Positions 10,863 to 18,815 of a stretch of DNA of 64,000 nt are shown piece by piece (position 1 is the first letter of the stretch; each line of letters starts with the position of its first letter). The translations under genes and the position numbers were made by a program. Source of the stretch: Tepidiphilus olei (lineage in GTDB: Bacteria; Pseudomonadota; Gammaproteobacteria; Burkholderiales; Rhodocyclaceae); the NCBI RefSeq assembly GCF_006980705.1, contig NZ_SBHO01000008.1, positions 48,728 through 112,727 on the forward strand. The letters run 5' to 3'. The notes under the pieces are model-generated. The model had not been told where the DNA came from. It searched no databases and saw nothing but the letters and a program-made list of their open reading frames with translations.

Positions 10863-12350
10863 ATGGCGGGAATTCCTTTATTGAGTTTGGCGATCTGGAT
10901 TCCGATCCTCGGGGGGCTGCTGGTGCTGGCGGTGGGAGGGAACGACCGCAACGCGCCTTTGGCGCGGGTGACGAGTCTCTTCGCGGCGGCGCTCGGCTTC
11001 GCGGTGACGCTTCCCTTGTGGTTCCAGTTCGATGCGGGCACCTCGGCGCTGCAGTTCGTCGAGATCCGCGACTGGATTCCCCGCTATTCAGTGCGCTATC
11101 ACCTCGGCGTGGATGGCATCTCGATGCCTTTCGTGCTGCTCAATTCCTTCGTCACGCTCATCGTCGTGATCGCCGGCTGGCAGGTGATCCAGGAGCGGGT
11201 GGCGCAGTACATGGCCGCCTTCCTCATCATGTCCGGCATCATCAACGGCATCTTCTCGGCGATGGATGCCGTGCTCTTCTACGTCTTCTTCGAGGCTTCC
11301 CTCATTCCGCTGTATCTCATCATCGGCATCTGGGGCGGACCGAACCGGGTCTACGCGGCGATCAAGTTCTTCCTTTATACGCTCGCCGGCTCGCTTCTGA
11401 TGCTGGTGGCGTTGCTCTATCTCTTCTACGCCTCCAACGGCAGCTTCGAGATCCTCGACTGGCACCGGCTGCCGCTCGATCTGCGCACGCAGCAGCTGCT
11501 CTTCCTGGCGTTCCTCGTGGCCTTTGCCGTCAAGGTGCCGATGTGGCCGGTGCACACCTGGTTGCCGGATGCGCACGTCGAAGCGCCCACCGGTGGCTCG
11601 GTGGTGCTGGCGGCGATCGCGTTGAAACTCGGGGCTTATGGTTTCCTGCGCTTTTCCCTACCGATCGCGCCGGATGCCTCCATGAGTTTCCAGTGGCTGA
11701 TGGTGACCCTGTCCCTGATCGCCGTGGTCTACATCGGCTTCGTCGCCCTGGTGCAGGAGGACATGAAGAAACTCGTGGCCTACTCCTCCATCGCGCACAT
11801 GGGATTCGTCACCTTGGGCTTTTTCCTGTTCAACCGGCTTGGGGTGGAAGGGGCCATCGTGCAGATGATCTCGCATGGGTTCGTGTCGGGGGCGATGTTC
11901 CTGTGCATCGGCGTCCTCTACGATCGGATGCATTCTCGGCGCATCGCCGACTACGGCGGAGTGGTGAACGTCATGCCGAAGTTCGCGGCCTTCTTCCTGC
12001 TCTTCGCCATGGCCAACTCGGGTTTGCCGGCCACTAGCGGTTTCGTCGGGGAATTCATGGTGGCGCTCGCCGCGGTGAAGACCAACTTCTGGATCGGCTT
12101 CGTGGCCGCCACTACGCTCATCCTCGGCGCGGCCTACTCGCTGTGGATGTACAAGCGCGTCGTCTTCGGTCCGGTGGCCAATGACCGCGTCGCGGCGCTC
12201 GACGACATCGGGGCGCGCGAATTTTGGATGCTGGCGGTGCTCGCGTTCTTCGTGTTGCTGCTGGGGGTGTATCCGGCGCCGCTCTTGGACGTGATGCACG
12301 CCTCCGTCGATGAACTGCTGCGGCACGTGGCCGCCGGCAAACTGCACTGA
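10863..12350 (+). CDS. nuoM: NADH-quinone oxidoreductase subunit M
   Basis: NuoM (495 aa) is a proton-pumping antiporter-like subunit with about 14 transmembrane helices. The conserved membrane Glu is in YVFFEASLIPLYLIIGIWGG, and the conserved Lys is in FAVKVPMWPVHTWLPDAHVE. The ending GFVGEFMVALAA followed by SLWMYKRVVFGP is typical. The ATG at 10863 is close to AGAGCGAT, a modest ribosome binding site. It is followed by nuoN after 32 bases. Confidence 0.96.
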   Translation: MAGIPLLSLAIWIPILGGLLVLAVGGNDRNAPLARVTSLFAAALGFAVTLPLWFQFDAGTSALQFVEIRDWIPRYSVRYHLGVDGISMPFVLLNSFVTLIVVIAGWQVIQERVAQYMAAFLIMSGIINGIFSAMDAVLFYVFFEASLIPLYLIIGIWGGPNRVYAAIKFFLYTLAGSLLMLVALLYLFYASNGSFEILDWHRLPLDLRTQQLLFLAFLVAFAVKVPMWPVHTWLPDAHVEAPTGGSVVLAAIALKLGAYGFLRFSLPIAPDASMSFQWLMVTLSLIAVVYIGFVALVQEDMKKLVAYSSIAHMGFVTLGFFLFNRLGVEGAIVQMISHGFVSGAMFLCIGVLYDRMHSRRIADYGGVVNVMPKFAAFFLLFAMANSGLPATSGFVGEFMVALAAVKTNFWIGFVAATTLILGAAYSLWMYKRVVFGPVANDRVAALDDIGAREFWMLAVLAFFVLLLGVYPAPLLDVMHASVDELLRHVAAGKLH

Positions 12351-12382
12351 GTCAAGCCCTCTACGCTGGGACGGGATAGAAC

Positions 12383-13855
12383 ATGGAATTCGAACGACCG
12401 GACTTCTCCTTGGCAGCTGCCGAGATCTTCGTGGCGGTGATGGCGCTCGTCGTCATGGTGACGGGGACTTTCCTGCGCCGCATCAGCCGGGAGCTCGGCT
12501 ATGCGCTGGCGCAGCTCACCGTCATCGGCGCTGCCTTCATCACGGTCTTTTCGGTCGACGACCCGACGGTGCGCTACACCTTCGGCACGATGTACGTTTC
12601 GGACTGGCTCGGCCAGGTGCTCAAGCTCTTCATCTACCTGTCGGTGTTCGCCTCGCTTCTCTACGGACGGCTCTACCTCATCGAACGGCGGCTGGAGAAA
12701 GCAGAGTATTACGTGTTGATGCTGCTGTCGATGCTGGGAGCGATGATCCTGGTGTCGGCCAACAACCTGCTCGTCCTCTATCTCGGCCTGGAGATGATGA
12801 CGCTGGCGCTCTACGCTCTGGTTGCTTTCGACCGGGACAATGGTTTGCGTTCCGAGGCGGCGATCAAGTATTTCGTTCTGGGGGCGATCTCCTCGGGACT
12901 GCTCCTCTACGGTATGTCGATGATCTATGGCGCCACTGGCTCGCTCGATCTGGGCGTGGTGGGCCAGGCGGTGTCCCTGGGGGCAGGCGATGAGTTGGTG
13001 TTCAAGTTCGGTCTCGCCTTCCTCGTGGCCGGCATCGCCTTCAAGTTCGGCGTGGTGCCCTTCCACATGTGGGTGGCCGACGTCTATCACGGTGCTCCGA
13101 CGCCGGTGACGCTGCTCATCTCGTCGGCGCCCAAGCTGGCAGCCTTTGCCCTGGCCGTGCGATTGCTCGTTGGTGGTTTTTTCGGTCTGGCCGAGACCTG
13201 GCAACCCATGCTGATGCTGCTCGCGGTGGCCTCTATCGTGCTCGGCAACCTCGCGGCGATCGCCCAGAGCAACATCAAGCGCATGCTCGCCTACTCGGGC
13301 ATCTCCCACATGGGGTTTGTGCTGCTTGGCTTGCTCGCCGGCGTCACCGATGGCGGTCATCAACAGGTCTTCAATGCCTATAGCTCGGCGCTCTTCTACG
13401 CCGTGTCCTACGCACTCATGAGCCTGGCGAGCTTCGGCATGGTGTTGTTGCTCGCGCGTACCGGGTTCGAGGCCGAGCACATCGACGACTTCAAGGGACT
13501 CAACCGCCGTAGTCCCTGGTTCGCGGCGATGATGATGCTCGTCATGTTCTCCATGGCCGGCATCCCCTTTTTCCTCGGCTTTTTCGCCAAGTTCGCCGTG
13601 CTCGAAGCGGTGGTCAGCGCGGGGCATACCTGGCTCGCCGTGCTCGCCGTGATCATGTCGGTGATCGGTGCATACTACTATTTACGGGTGGTCAAAGTGA
13701 TGTACTTCGATGAGCCGATGGATCGCACGGCGCTCATCGCCTCCAGCGAGACGCGCGTGCTGCTCTCGGCCAATGCCCTGACGCTGGCGGTGGCGGGACT
13801 CATGCCGCAGGGGTTGATGGCGGTGTGTGGCTACGCCGTGCTCACGTCCTTCTGA
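12383..13855 (+). CDS. nuoN: NADH-quinone oxidoreductase subunit N
   Basis: NuoN (490 aa) is the third antiporter-like proton pump of complex I and the last nuo gene. The Glu in LYLGLEMMTLALYALVAF, the Lys in AFKFGVVPFHMWVADVYHGA and the core SNIKRMLAYSGISHMGFVLL are visible. About 14 transmembrane helices are expected. The stop at 13853-13855 is followed after 13 bases by the Nudix gene on the same strand, so transcription may continue. Confidence 0.96.
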   Translation: MEFERPDFSLAAAEIFVAVMALVVMVTGTFLRRISRELGYALAQLTVIGAAFITVFSVDDPTVRYTFGTMYVSDWLGQVLKLFIYLSVFASLLYGRLYLIERRLEKAEYYVLMLLSMLGAMILVSANNLLVLYLGLEMMTLALYALVAFDRDNGLRSEAAIKYFVLGAISSGLLLYGMSMIYGATGSLDLGVVGQAVSLGAGDELVFKFGLAFLVAGIAFKFGVVPFHMWVADVYHGAPTPVTLLISSAPKLAAFALAVRLLVGGFFGLAETWQPMLMLLAVASIVLGNLAAIAQSNIKRMLAYSGISHMGFVLLGLLAGVTDGGHQQVFNAYSSALFYAVSYALMSLASFGMVLLLARTGFEAEHIDDFKGLNRRSPWFAAMMMLVMFSMAGIPFFLGFFAKFAVLEAVVSAGHTWLAVLAVIMSVIGAYYYLRVVKVMYFDEPMDRTALIASSETRVLLSANALTLAVAGLMPQGLMAVCGYAVLTSF

Positions 13856-13868
13856 GCGAGGCGTGCCC

Positions 13869-14438
13869 GTGTCCTCGGCCGACGACCTCCTGCGCGAGCG
13901 GACGCTGGCCTCGGACACGGTATGGGAAGGAAGTTTTCTGCGCGTGCTGCGCGATCGCGTGCGTCTCCCCGATGGGCACGAGACGACGCGCGAATATCTG
14001 CGCCATCCTGGCGCCGCGGCGATGATCGCGCTCACCGACGCAGGCGAAGTGGTGCTGGAGCGCCAGTTCCGCTATCCCCTGGGATGCAGCATCGTCGAGC
14101 TGCCGGCAGGCAAGCTCGATGCAGGCGAGCCCGCGCTCGATTGTGCTCGGCGCGAGCTGGAAGAGGAGACTGGTTATACGGCCGAGCACTGGGAAGCGAT
14201 CGGGCGCTTCCATCCCTGTGTCGGCTATTCCGACGAGGTGATTCACGTCTTTCTCGCCCGCGGGCTGCGTGCCGGTCGCCGTCGTCTCGATCATGGCGAA
14301 TTCCTCGAGGTGCTGCACTGGCCGCTGCCGCGCCTGTGGCAGGCGATCTTCGCCGGTGAGATCATCGACGGCAAGACGCTCTCGGCGATCCTGCTCGCGC
14401 TGCCGCGGCTACGTGCGCTCGGGCTGCCCACACCATGA
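13869..14438 (+). CDS. Nudix hydrolase, ADP-ribose pyrophosphatase-like
   Basis: This 189-aa protein carries a complete Nudix box (GKLDAGEPALDCARREL then EEETGY, residues ~80-102), which binds the metal that hydrolyses nucleoside-diphosphate-linked substrates. The preceding FRYPLGCSIVELPAGKLD is typical of ADP-ribose/sugar-nucleotide pyrophosphatases (NudF type), so ADP-ribose is the likely substrate, by family inference. The GTG at 13869 is chosen because GAGG at 13858-13861 is 7 bases upstream; an in-frame GTG at 13863 is too close to it. It overlaps the next gene by 4 bases. Confidence 0.85.
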   Translation: MSSADDLLRERTLASDTVWEGSFLRVLRDRVRLPDGHETTREYLRHPGAAAMIALTDAGEVVLERQFRYPLGCSIVELPAGKLDAGEPALDCARRELEEETGYTAEHWEAIGRFHPCVGYSDEVIHVFLARGLRAGRRRLDHGEFLEVLHWPLPRLWQAIFAGEIIDGKTLSAILLALPRLRALGLPTP

Positions 14439-15682
14439 GCGCGCTCCTCTACGCCCAATCGGGCGGAATGACGGCGGTGATCAACGCGAGCGCCGTGGGC
14501 GTGATGCGCGCCTGCGCCGCGTCCGGGGTGCCGTTTCTCGCCGCCCGGCACGGTATCCTCGGTGTGCTCGAAGAGGAGCTCGTCGCGCCCGGTGCGCTCG
14601 ATTCTTCCGTGCTCGCGCGCATCTCGCGCACGCCGGGCGGGACCTTCGGTTCCTGCCGTTTCGACCTACCGCCGCTCGATGAAGCGCCGGCGCTCCACGA
14701 GCGGCTCTTTGCCGTGCTCGAGGCGCATGAGGTGCGCTGGCTGCTCTACAACGGCGGCAACGGGTCGATGGACACGGTGCGCCAGTTGCACCTGAGCGCG
14801 CAACGCTTGGGCTATCCCCTCACCGTGGTGGGGGTGCCCAAGACCATCGACAACGATCTCCTCGGCACCGATTTTTCTCCCGGTTATCCTTCGGCGGCGA
14901 AGTATCTCGCCACGAGCTATCTCGAAGCAAGCCTCGATCTGGCCTCTCTTTACGTGCGCAAGCCTCGGCTCTTCGTCATGGAGACGATGGGGCGCAACGT
15001 CGGTTGGCTCGCCGCCAGTACCTCGCTCGTGCAGCGGTTCGCGCCCGACGAAGGGCCGCACCTGGTGTTGCTGCCGGAGACGCCTTTTCGTCCTGAAGCG
15101 GTTTTCCCTCGCGTGGAGGAGGCGCTCTCCCGCCTCGGTTTTTGCTCCCTCGTCGTCGCCGAAGGGGTCAAGGACGAAACGGGGCGACTGCTGTCGATGC
15201 GCGGGGTGGAGGAGGGGCGCTACGTGCAACTCGGCGGGGCGGGAATGGCGCTCGCGCAGCGGCTTGCGCAGGAATTCGGTGTGAAGTATCACGTCGCCGT
15301 ACCGGATTATCTGCAGCGGGCCGCGGCGCATTGGGCAAGCCCAGTCGATTACGAGGTGGCCGCTCGCCTGGGTGAATTCGCCGTGGAAACGGCGCTCGGG
15401 GGCAGTTCGGCGGTGATGGTGGCGGTGGAGCGCCTCGACGAAGCCCCTTGCCGTCATCGGTGCGTGACGGTGCCGATCGATACGCCGGCCAACCGCGAGC
15501 GAGGCTTTCCGCCCCAATGGATCGATACCGCCGGCTGTGGCGTAAACGAGGCTTTTTCGCGTTGGCTCTTGCCCCTCATCGAAGGAACCTTGCCTACCCC
15601 TTGCCGTGGTGGATTGCCGGACGTGCATTTGCCTGTCTGGGAGAGCCTGCCGAAGCGCTGTACGCCTTGGTCCATGCCTTGA
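14435..15682 (+). CDS. 6-phosphofructokinase, probably pyrophosphate-dependent
   Basis: This 415-aa protein is of the phosphofructokinase superfamily and interconverts fructose 6-phosphate and fructose 1,6-bisphosphate. The donor-binding loop reads GGNGSMDT (~residue 106) rather than the GGDGS of ATP enzymes, and the catalytic segment is PKTIDND (~135), the form usual in PPi-dependent enzymes. METMGRNVGWLAA is the sugar-phosphate-binding segment. A PPi enzyme would be reversible, but donor choice is inferred from motifs only. Translation is coupled to the Nudix gene by the ATGA at 14435. A ~150-bp repeat element begins 15 bases after the stop. Confidence 0.85.
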   Translation: MSALLYAQSGGMTAVINASAVGVMRACAASGVPFLAARHGILGVLEEELVAPGALDSSVLARISRTPGGTFGSCRFDLPPLDEAPALHERLFAVLEAHEVRWLLYNGGNGSMDTVRQLHLSAQRLGYPLTVVGVPKTIDNDLLGTDFSPGYPSAAKYLATSYLEASLDLASLYVRKPRLFVMETMGRNVGWLAASTSLVQRFAPDEGPHLVLLPETPFRPEAVFPRVEEALSRLGFCSLVVAEGVKDETGRLLSMRGVEEGRYVQLGGAGMALAQRLAQEFGVKYHVAVPDYLQRAAAHWASPVDYEVAARLGEFAVETALGGSSAVMVAVERLDEAPCRHRCVTVPIDTPANRERGFPPQWIDTAGCGVNEAFSRWLLPLIEGTLPTPCRGGLPDVHLPVWESLPKRCTPWSMP

Positions 15683-15696
15683 TCGGATGGCGGGAC

Positions 15697-15847
15697 TATA
15701 GGGTAGCTCGAAGAACCGTCGCGAACGGCTGCAGGGCAAGGCGCCCGGAGCGCAGGATGCGAGACATATCACCCAGATAGGCGAGCATCCGAGCACCGCG
15801 CAACGCCGCCATGCAGCCGCGCAGCAGGTTATTCGAGGTGCCCTATA
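15697..15847 (+). repeat. structured intergenic repeat, copy 1
   Basis: This 151-bp element has near-complementary ends: 15697-15715 (TATAGGGTAGCTCGAAGAA) and 15829-15847 (TTATTCGAGGTGCCCTATA). Its core is shared with the element at 32385-32531: CAAGGCGC at 15737-15744, GAGACATATC at 15761-15770, GATAGGCGAG at 15776-15785 and CGAGCACCGCGCAACGC at 15790-15806. A third, inverted and diverged copy lies around 21310-21452. The ends differ between copies but remain self-complementary. It could be a MITE-like or REP-like element, or encode a structured RNA. Confidence 0.75.
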
Positions 15848-15880
15848 ATTTCCTTGAGACTATGGAGACAGGAGACGAGG

Positions 15881-16375
15881 ATGCGCGCCCGGTTATTGCC
15901 CGTCGTTGTCATCGTTGCGGTGCTGCTGGGGGCATGCACGACACCGCTCATCCATACGCCCGTCTTCGAGACGGAGGCGCAGCTCCTTGCCGCACGCGGT
16001 TCGCCCACGCGGGTTTGGGATAATCCCGACGGCACGCGGACCCTGGAATACGCCACGCAACCTTATGGTTGGACCTGTTGGATGTACACGGTGGATGCTG
16101 AGGGGCGTATCGTCGAGCAGTACGATGCTCTTGCGCCCGAGAACCTGGAGCGGGTCAAGCCGGGTATGACCAAGGCCGAGGTCTCCCGTATTCTGGGGAC
16201 GCATCGCCGCGAACGTTACTTCAGGCTTTCGGGCGAGGAAGTGTGGGACTGGAACATCAAGACCGAGTGGCGCGGGGTGCTTTTCACACTTTTCAACGTG
16301 CATTTCCGCAATGGCGTGGTCGAGCGCACCAGCGTGAGCTACGTCTATGGTTGGCTCGATCCCGACGCGATGTAG
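15881..16375 (+). CDS. lipoprotein, SmpA/OmlA (BamE)-like
   Basis: This 164-aa protein begins with a lipoprotein signal peptide ending in the lipobox LLGAC (Cys at about residue 18). The C-terminal half has VKPGMTKAEVSRILG, the helix-turn typical of SmpA/OmlA/BamE-fold proteins. It is therefore probably a periplasm-facing lipoprotein, but it is not BamE itself on this evidence and its job is unknown. The ATG at 15881 directly follows GGAGACGAGG; an upstream in-frame ATG at 15854 would put charged residues before the signal. A TATAAT lies at 15844-15849, at the edge of the repeat element. It converges on murJ. Confidence 0.75.
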   Translation: MRARLLPVVVIVAVLLGACTTPLIHTPVFETEAQLLAARGSPTRVWDNPDGTRTLEYATQPYGWTCWMYTVDAEGRIVEQYDALAPENLERVKPGMTKAEVSRILGTHRRERYFRLSGEEVWDWNIKTEWRGVLFTLFNVHFRNGVVERTSVSYVYGWLDPDAM

Positions 16376-16390
16376 GCGCACCGTGCCTCG

Positions 16391-17944
16391 TCACGCACCG
16401 CCTTGGCGGCGGAACTCGGCCAATCTCATCCCCAAAGCGTAGAGCGTGCCGAAATAGGCGAGGCCGCAGGCGGCCAGGAGCACAGAAAGCCATAGGGCGC
16501 GTTCGAGGGAGGGTAGATGGGGCCAGTCGCCAGCCATTTGTGCCCCGATCCAGGCGATGGCTCCGAGCACGATCGTAGCCGACATGACTCGGAAAAGAAA
16601 TTTTCCCCAGCCCGGGAGGGGGCGGTAGGTGTTGCGCTGCCACAACCCCCGGAGCAGCAGCGCCGCATTGAGCCAGGCCGCGAGACTGATCGACAGCGCC
16701 AGACCCGCGTGCGCGAGCTGCAGGACGAAGACGAACACCACGTTCATGGCTTGAGTGGCCACGAGCGAGATCACAGCGATTTGCACGGGCGTGCGCACGT
16801 TTTGTTGGGCATAGAATCCCGGGGCGAGGATTTTTACGGCGATCAAGGGCGTAAGCCCGATGGCATAGGCGAGGAGCGCGCGGCTGGTGGCTGCTACGTC
16901 TGGTACCCCAAAGGCCCCACGCTGAAAGAGGGTGCTCACGAGGGGTTCGGCCAGCAGGGCCATGCCCGCCGCTGCGGGCAGCGTGAGGAGCACCGTCAGG
17001 CGAAGTCCCCAGTCGAGTAGAGCTCGGTAGTCTGCTTGGCTGGCACGCGCGTGGGCTCGGGACAGGCTCGGCAAGAGGATGGTGCCGAGCGCCGCTCCCA
17101 AGAGCCCGGCAGGAAACTCCATGAGGCGATCTGCATAGTAGAGCCAGGAGACGCTGCCGCTGGGTAGCAAGGAGGCGAATACGGTGTTGATGAGCAGCGA
17201 GAGCTGAGCGACCGAAACCCCGAGTACGGCTGGGGCCATGAGCCGTAGCACGCGGCGCACGCCTTCGTCGCGCGGTGCCCAGTCCCAACGAGGCCAGATG
17301 CCGATCCGCCGTAAAGCAACGGCGTGAATCAACACCTGGGCGAGTCCACCAACGAGCACGGCCCACGCGAGCGCCTTCACCGGCACGGAGAAGAGGGGCG
17401 GGCCGGCGAGCACGAGCGCCGTGAAAGCGATGAAGGAGAGGTTGAGCGCCACAGGCGTGACTGCCGGTACCGCGAACCGGCCCCACGTGTTGAGGATGGC
17501 CGAAGAAAACGCCACCAGGGTCATGCACAAGATGTAGGGAAAGGTGATTCGCGTCAGCGACACGGCGAGCGCAAAGGTTTCGGGCTGAGCGAGGAATCCG
17601 GGAGCGGAAACGGAGATGAGGACCGCGGCGGCGAGGATTCCCAAGAGCGTTACGGCGCTCACGGAGGTGAAGAGCAGGGTGAAGATGCGATCGATCAGCG
17701 TTTGCATGGCGCGAGCGCCGTGGCGCTCGCGGGTGTGCCCGAGCACCGGCACGAACGCTTGGGAAAACGCCCCTTCGGCAAAGAGCCGCCGCAAGAGATT
17801 CGGCAGTCGAAAGGCGACGAAGAAGGCGTCGGTGGCAGGGCCGGCACCGAAGACGGCGGCGATCAGAAGGTCGCGCACGAAACCGAGAATGCGGGATGCC
17901 AGGGTAAAGCCGCTGACGGTGGCCAGCGCGCGCAACAGATTCAT
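16391..17944 (-). CDS. murJ: lipid II flippase MurJ
   Basis: MurJ (517 aa) moves the peptidoglycan precursor lipid II across the inner membrane. The N terminus TLASRILGFVRDLLIAAVFG followed by TDAFFVAFRLPNLLRRLFAE is the MviN/MurJ signature, with the conserved arginines of the central cavity. Around 14 hydrophobic segments are visible. It is transcribed away from rpsT, with 72 bases between the starts, an arrangement common in Betaproteobacteria. Its 3' end is 15 bases from the lipoprotein gene on the other strand. Confidence 0.95.
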   Translation of the reverse strand: MNLLRALATVSGFTLASRILGFVRDLLIAAVFGAGPATDAFFVAFRLPNLLRRLFAEGAFSQAFVPVLGHTRERHGARAMQTLIDRIFTLLFTSVSAVTLLGILAAAVLISVSAPGFLAQPETFALAVSLTRITFPYILCMTLVAFSSAILNTWGRFAVPAVTPVALNLSFIAFTALVLAGPPLFSVPVKALAWAVLVGGLAQVLIHAVALRRIGIWPRWDWAPRDEGVRRVLRLMAPAVLGVSVAQLSLLINTVFASLLPSGSVSWLYYADRLMEFPAGLLGAALGTILLPSLSRAHARASQADYRALLDWGLRLTVLLTLPAAAGMALLAEPLVSTLFQRGAFGVPDVAATSRALLAYAIGLTPLIAVKILAPGFYAQQNVRTPVQIAVISLVATQAMNVVFVFVLQLAHAGLALSISLAAWLNAALLLRGLWQRNTYRPLPGWGKFLFRVMSATIVLGAIAWIGAQMAGDWPHLPSLERALWLSVLLAACGLAYFGTLYALGMRLAEFRRQGGA

Positions 17945-17952
17945 CGTGTTGG

Positions 17953-17981
17953 TTGCATCGGAATGGCGGAAAGGCTAAAAT
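17953..17981 (+). promoter_or_regulatory. probable sigma-70 promoter of rpsT
   Basis: TTGCAT at 17953-17958 and TAAAAT at 17976-17981 are separated by 17 bases, and the rpsT ATG is 35 bases further on. Spacing and match are good for a housekeeping promoter. Confidence 0.6.
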
Positions 17982-18016
17982 TATAGTTTCTTCCAAGTAT
18001 TTCGGGGTTGAAGGAC

Positions 18017-18280
18017 ATGGCCAACACGGCTCAAGCTCGCAAGCGCGCCCGTCAGGCGCTCAAGCGCCGCGCGCACAACCGCAGTCTGCGCTCGCGTCTG
18101 CGTACCGCGATCAAAGCGGTTCGGCGGGCGCTTTCCGCTGGTGACAAGCAACAAGCGCTCGTTGCTTTCCAGTCCTCTCAGGGTGTGATCGATTCGATGG
18201 CTGGCAAGGGCATCATTCACAAGAATGCCGCTGCACGCTACAAGAGTCGGTTGATGGCGCGGATCAAGGCGCTCGGCTGA
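18017..18280 (+). CDS. rpsT: 30S ribosomal protein S20
   Basis: S20 (87 aa) binds 16S rRNA and is highly basic. The sequence [20 protein letters not shown] and the end [20 protein letters not shown] are characteristic. The ATG at 18017 is chosen over the in-frame 18008 because it gives the conserved N terminus and follows AAGGAC. It has its own promoter at 17953-17981 and an intrinsic terminator at 18315-18343, so it is a single-gene unit. Confidence 0.97.
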   Translation: MANTAQARKRARQALKRRAHNRSLRSRLRTAIKAVRRALSAGDKQQALVAFQSSQGVIDSMAGKGIIHKNAAARYKSRLMARIKALG

Positions 18281-18314
18281 GAAGTCGCCCGACAGGGATC
18301 GCCCCCTCGGTGCG

Positions 18315-18343
18315 AAAAAGGCAGCTCAAAGGCTGCCTTTTTC
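18315..18343 (+). terminator. intrinsic terminator between rpsT and DUF3579 gene
   Basis: The repeat AAAAAGGCAGC (18315-18325) and GCTGCCTTTTT (from 18332) forms a strong stem with a short loop and has A- and T-runs on both sides, so it can act in both directions. The stop codon of the convergent DUF3579 gene lies in the loop. Confidence 0.85.
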
Positions 18344-18658
18344 ATTTTTCCGCTCGCCGCCGTTGGAAATCGAGGATTCTTCTTCGAGGAATCTTAGCTG
18401 AAGGTCGTTGTCTTTGGCGAAATTGAGCAAGAAGTGGTAGGCGAGCGGTTCGATGTCGTAGAGACGGGCGTCGACTCGTACGGTCTTGGCGCCGTTTTCG
18501 TCGGGGCCGGGTTGGACGTAGGGGGAATAGCGCATCTTGTGGTCGGCGCCGAACTGCGACATGATGCCGCACAGGCGTTCGGCCCAGTCGCTGGGGCGGA
18601 ACCGTTTGCCTTCGGAAGTGAGCCCGATGATCAAGAAATTATGTACATTGGGTTTCAT
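18326..18658 (-). CDS. DUF3579 family protein
   Basis: This 110-aa protein matches the DUF3579 family by its start MKPNVHNFLIIGLTSEGKRF and RPSDWAERLCGIM, and by its place beside rpsT, where the family usually sits in Betaproteobacteria. The function is unknown. The C-terminal end (ISNGGERKNEKGSL) is polar and likely disordered. The ATG at 18658 gives the family N terminus; the open frame runs further upstream without homology. It shares a bidirectional terminator with rpsT, and a TATAAT (minus strand, 18704-18709) lies upstream. Confidence 0.8.
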   Translation of the reverse strand: MKPNVHNFLIIGLTSEGKRFRPSDWAERLCGIMSQFGADHKMRYSPYVQPGPDENGAKTVRVDARLYDIEPLAYHFLLNFAKDNDLQLRFLEEESSISNGGERKNEKGSL

Positions 18659-18815
18659 GGATGGCCTGCCAAATTGTCGTCCCGGCCTCGAACAGAAAAA
18701 GCCATTATAGCCCAGCCCGCCACACCCCCACTCATCCGAAGTTTGATGCGATAATCGCCCTTTCGTTGCAGGGGCGCATGGCCGTCCTGCGCTCATCGTA
18801 AAGGAAGGCGGTTCC

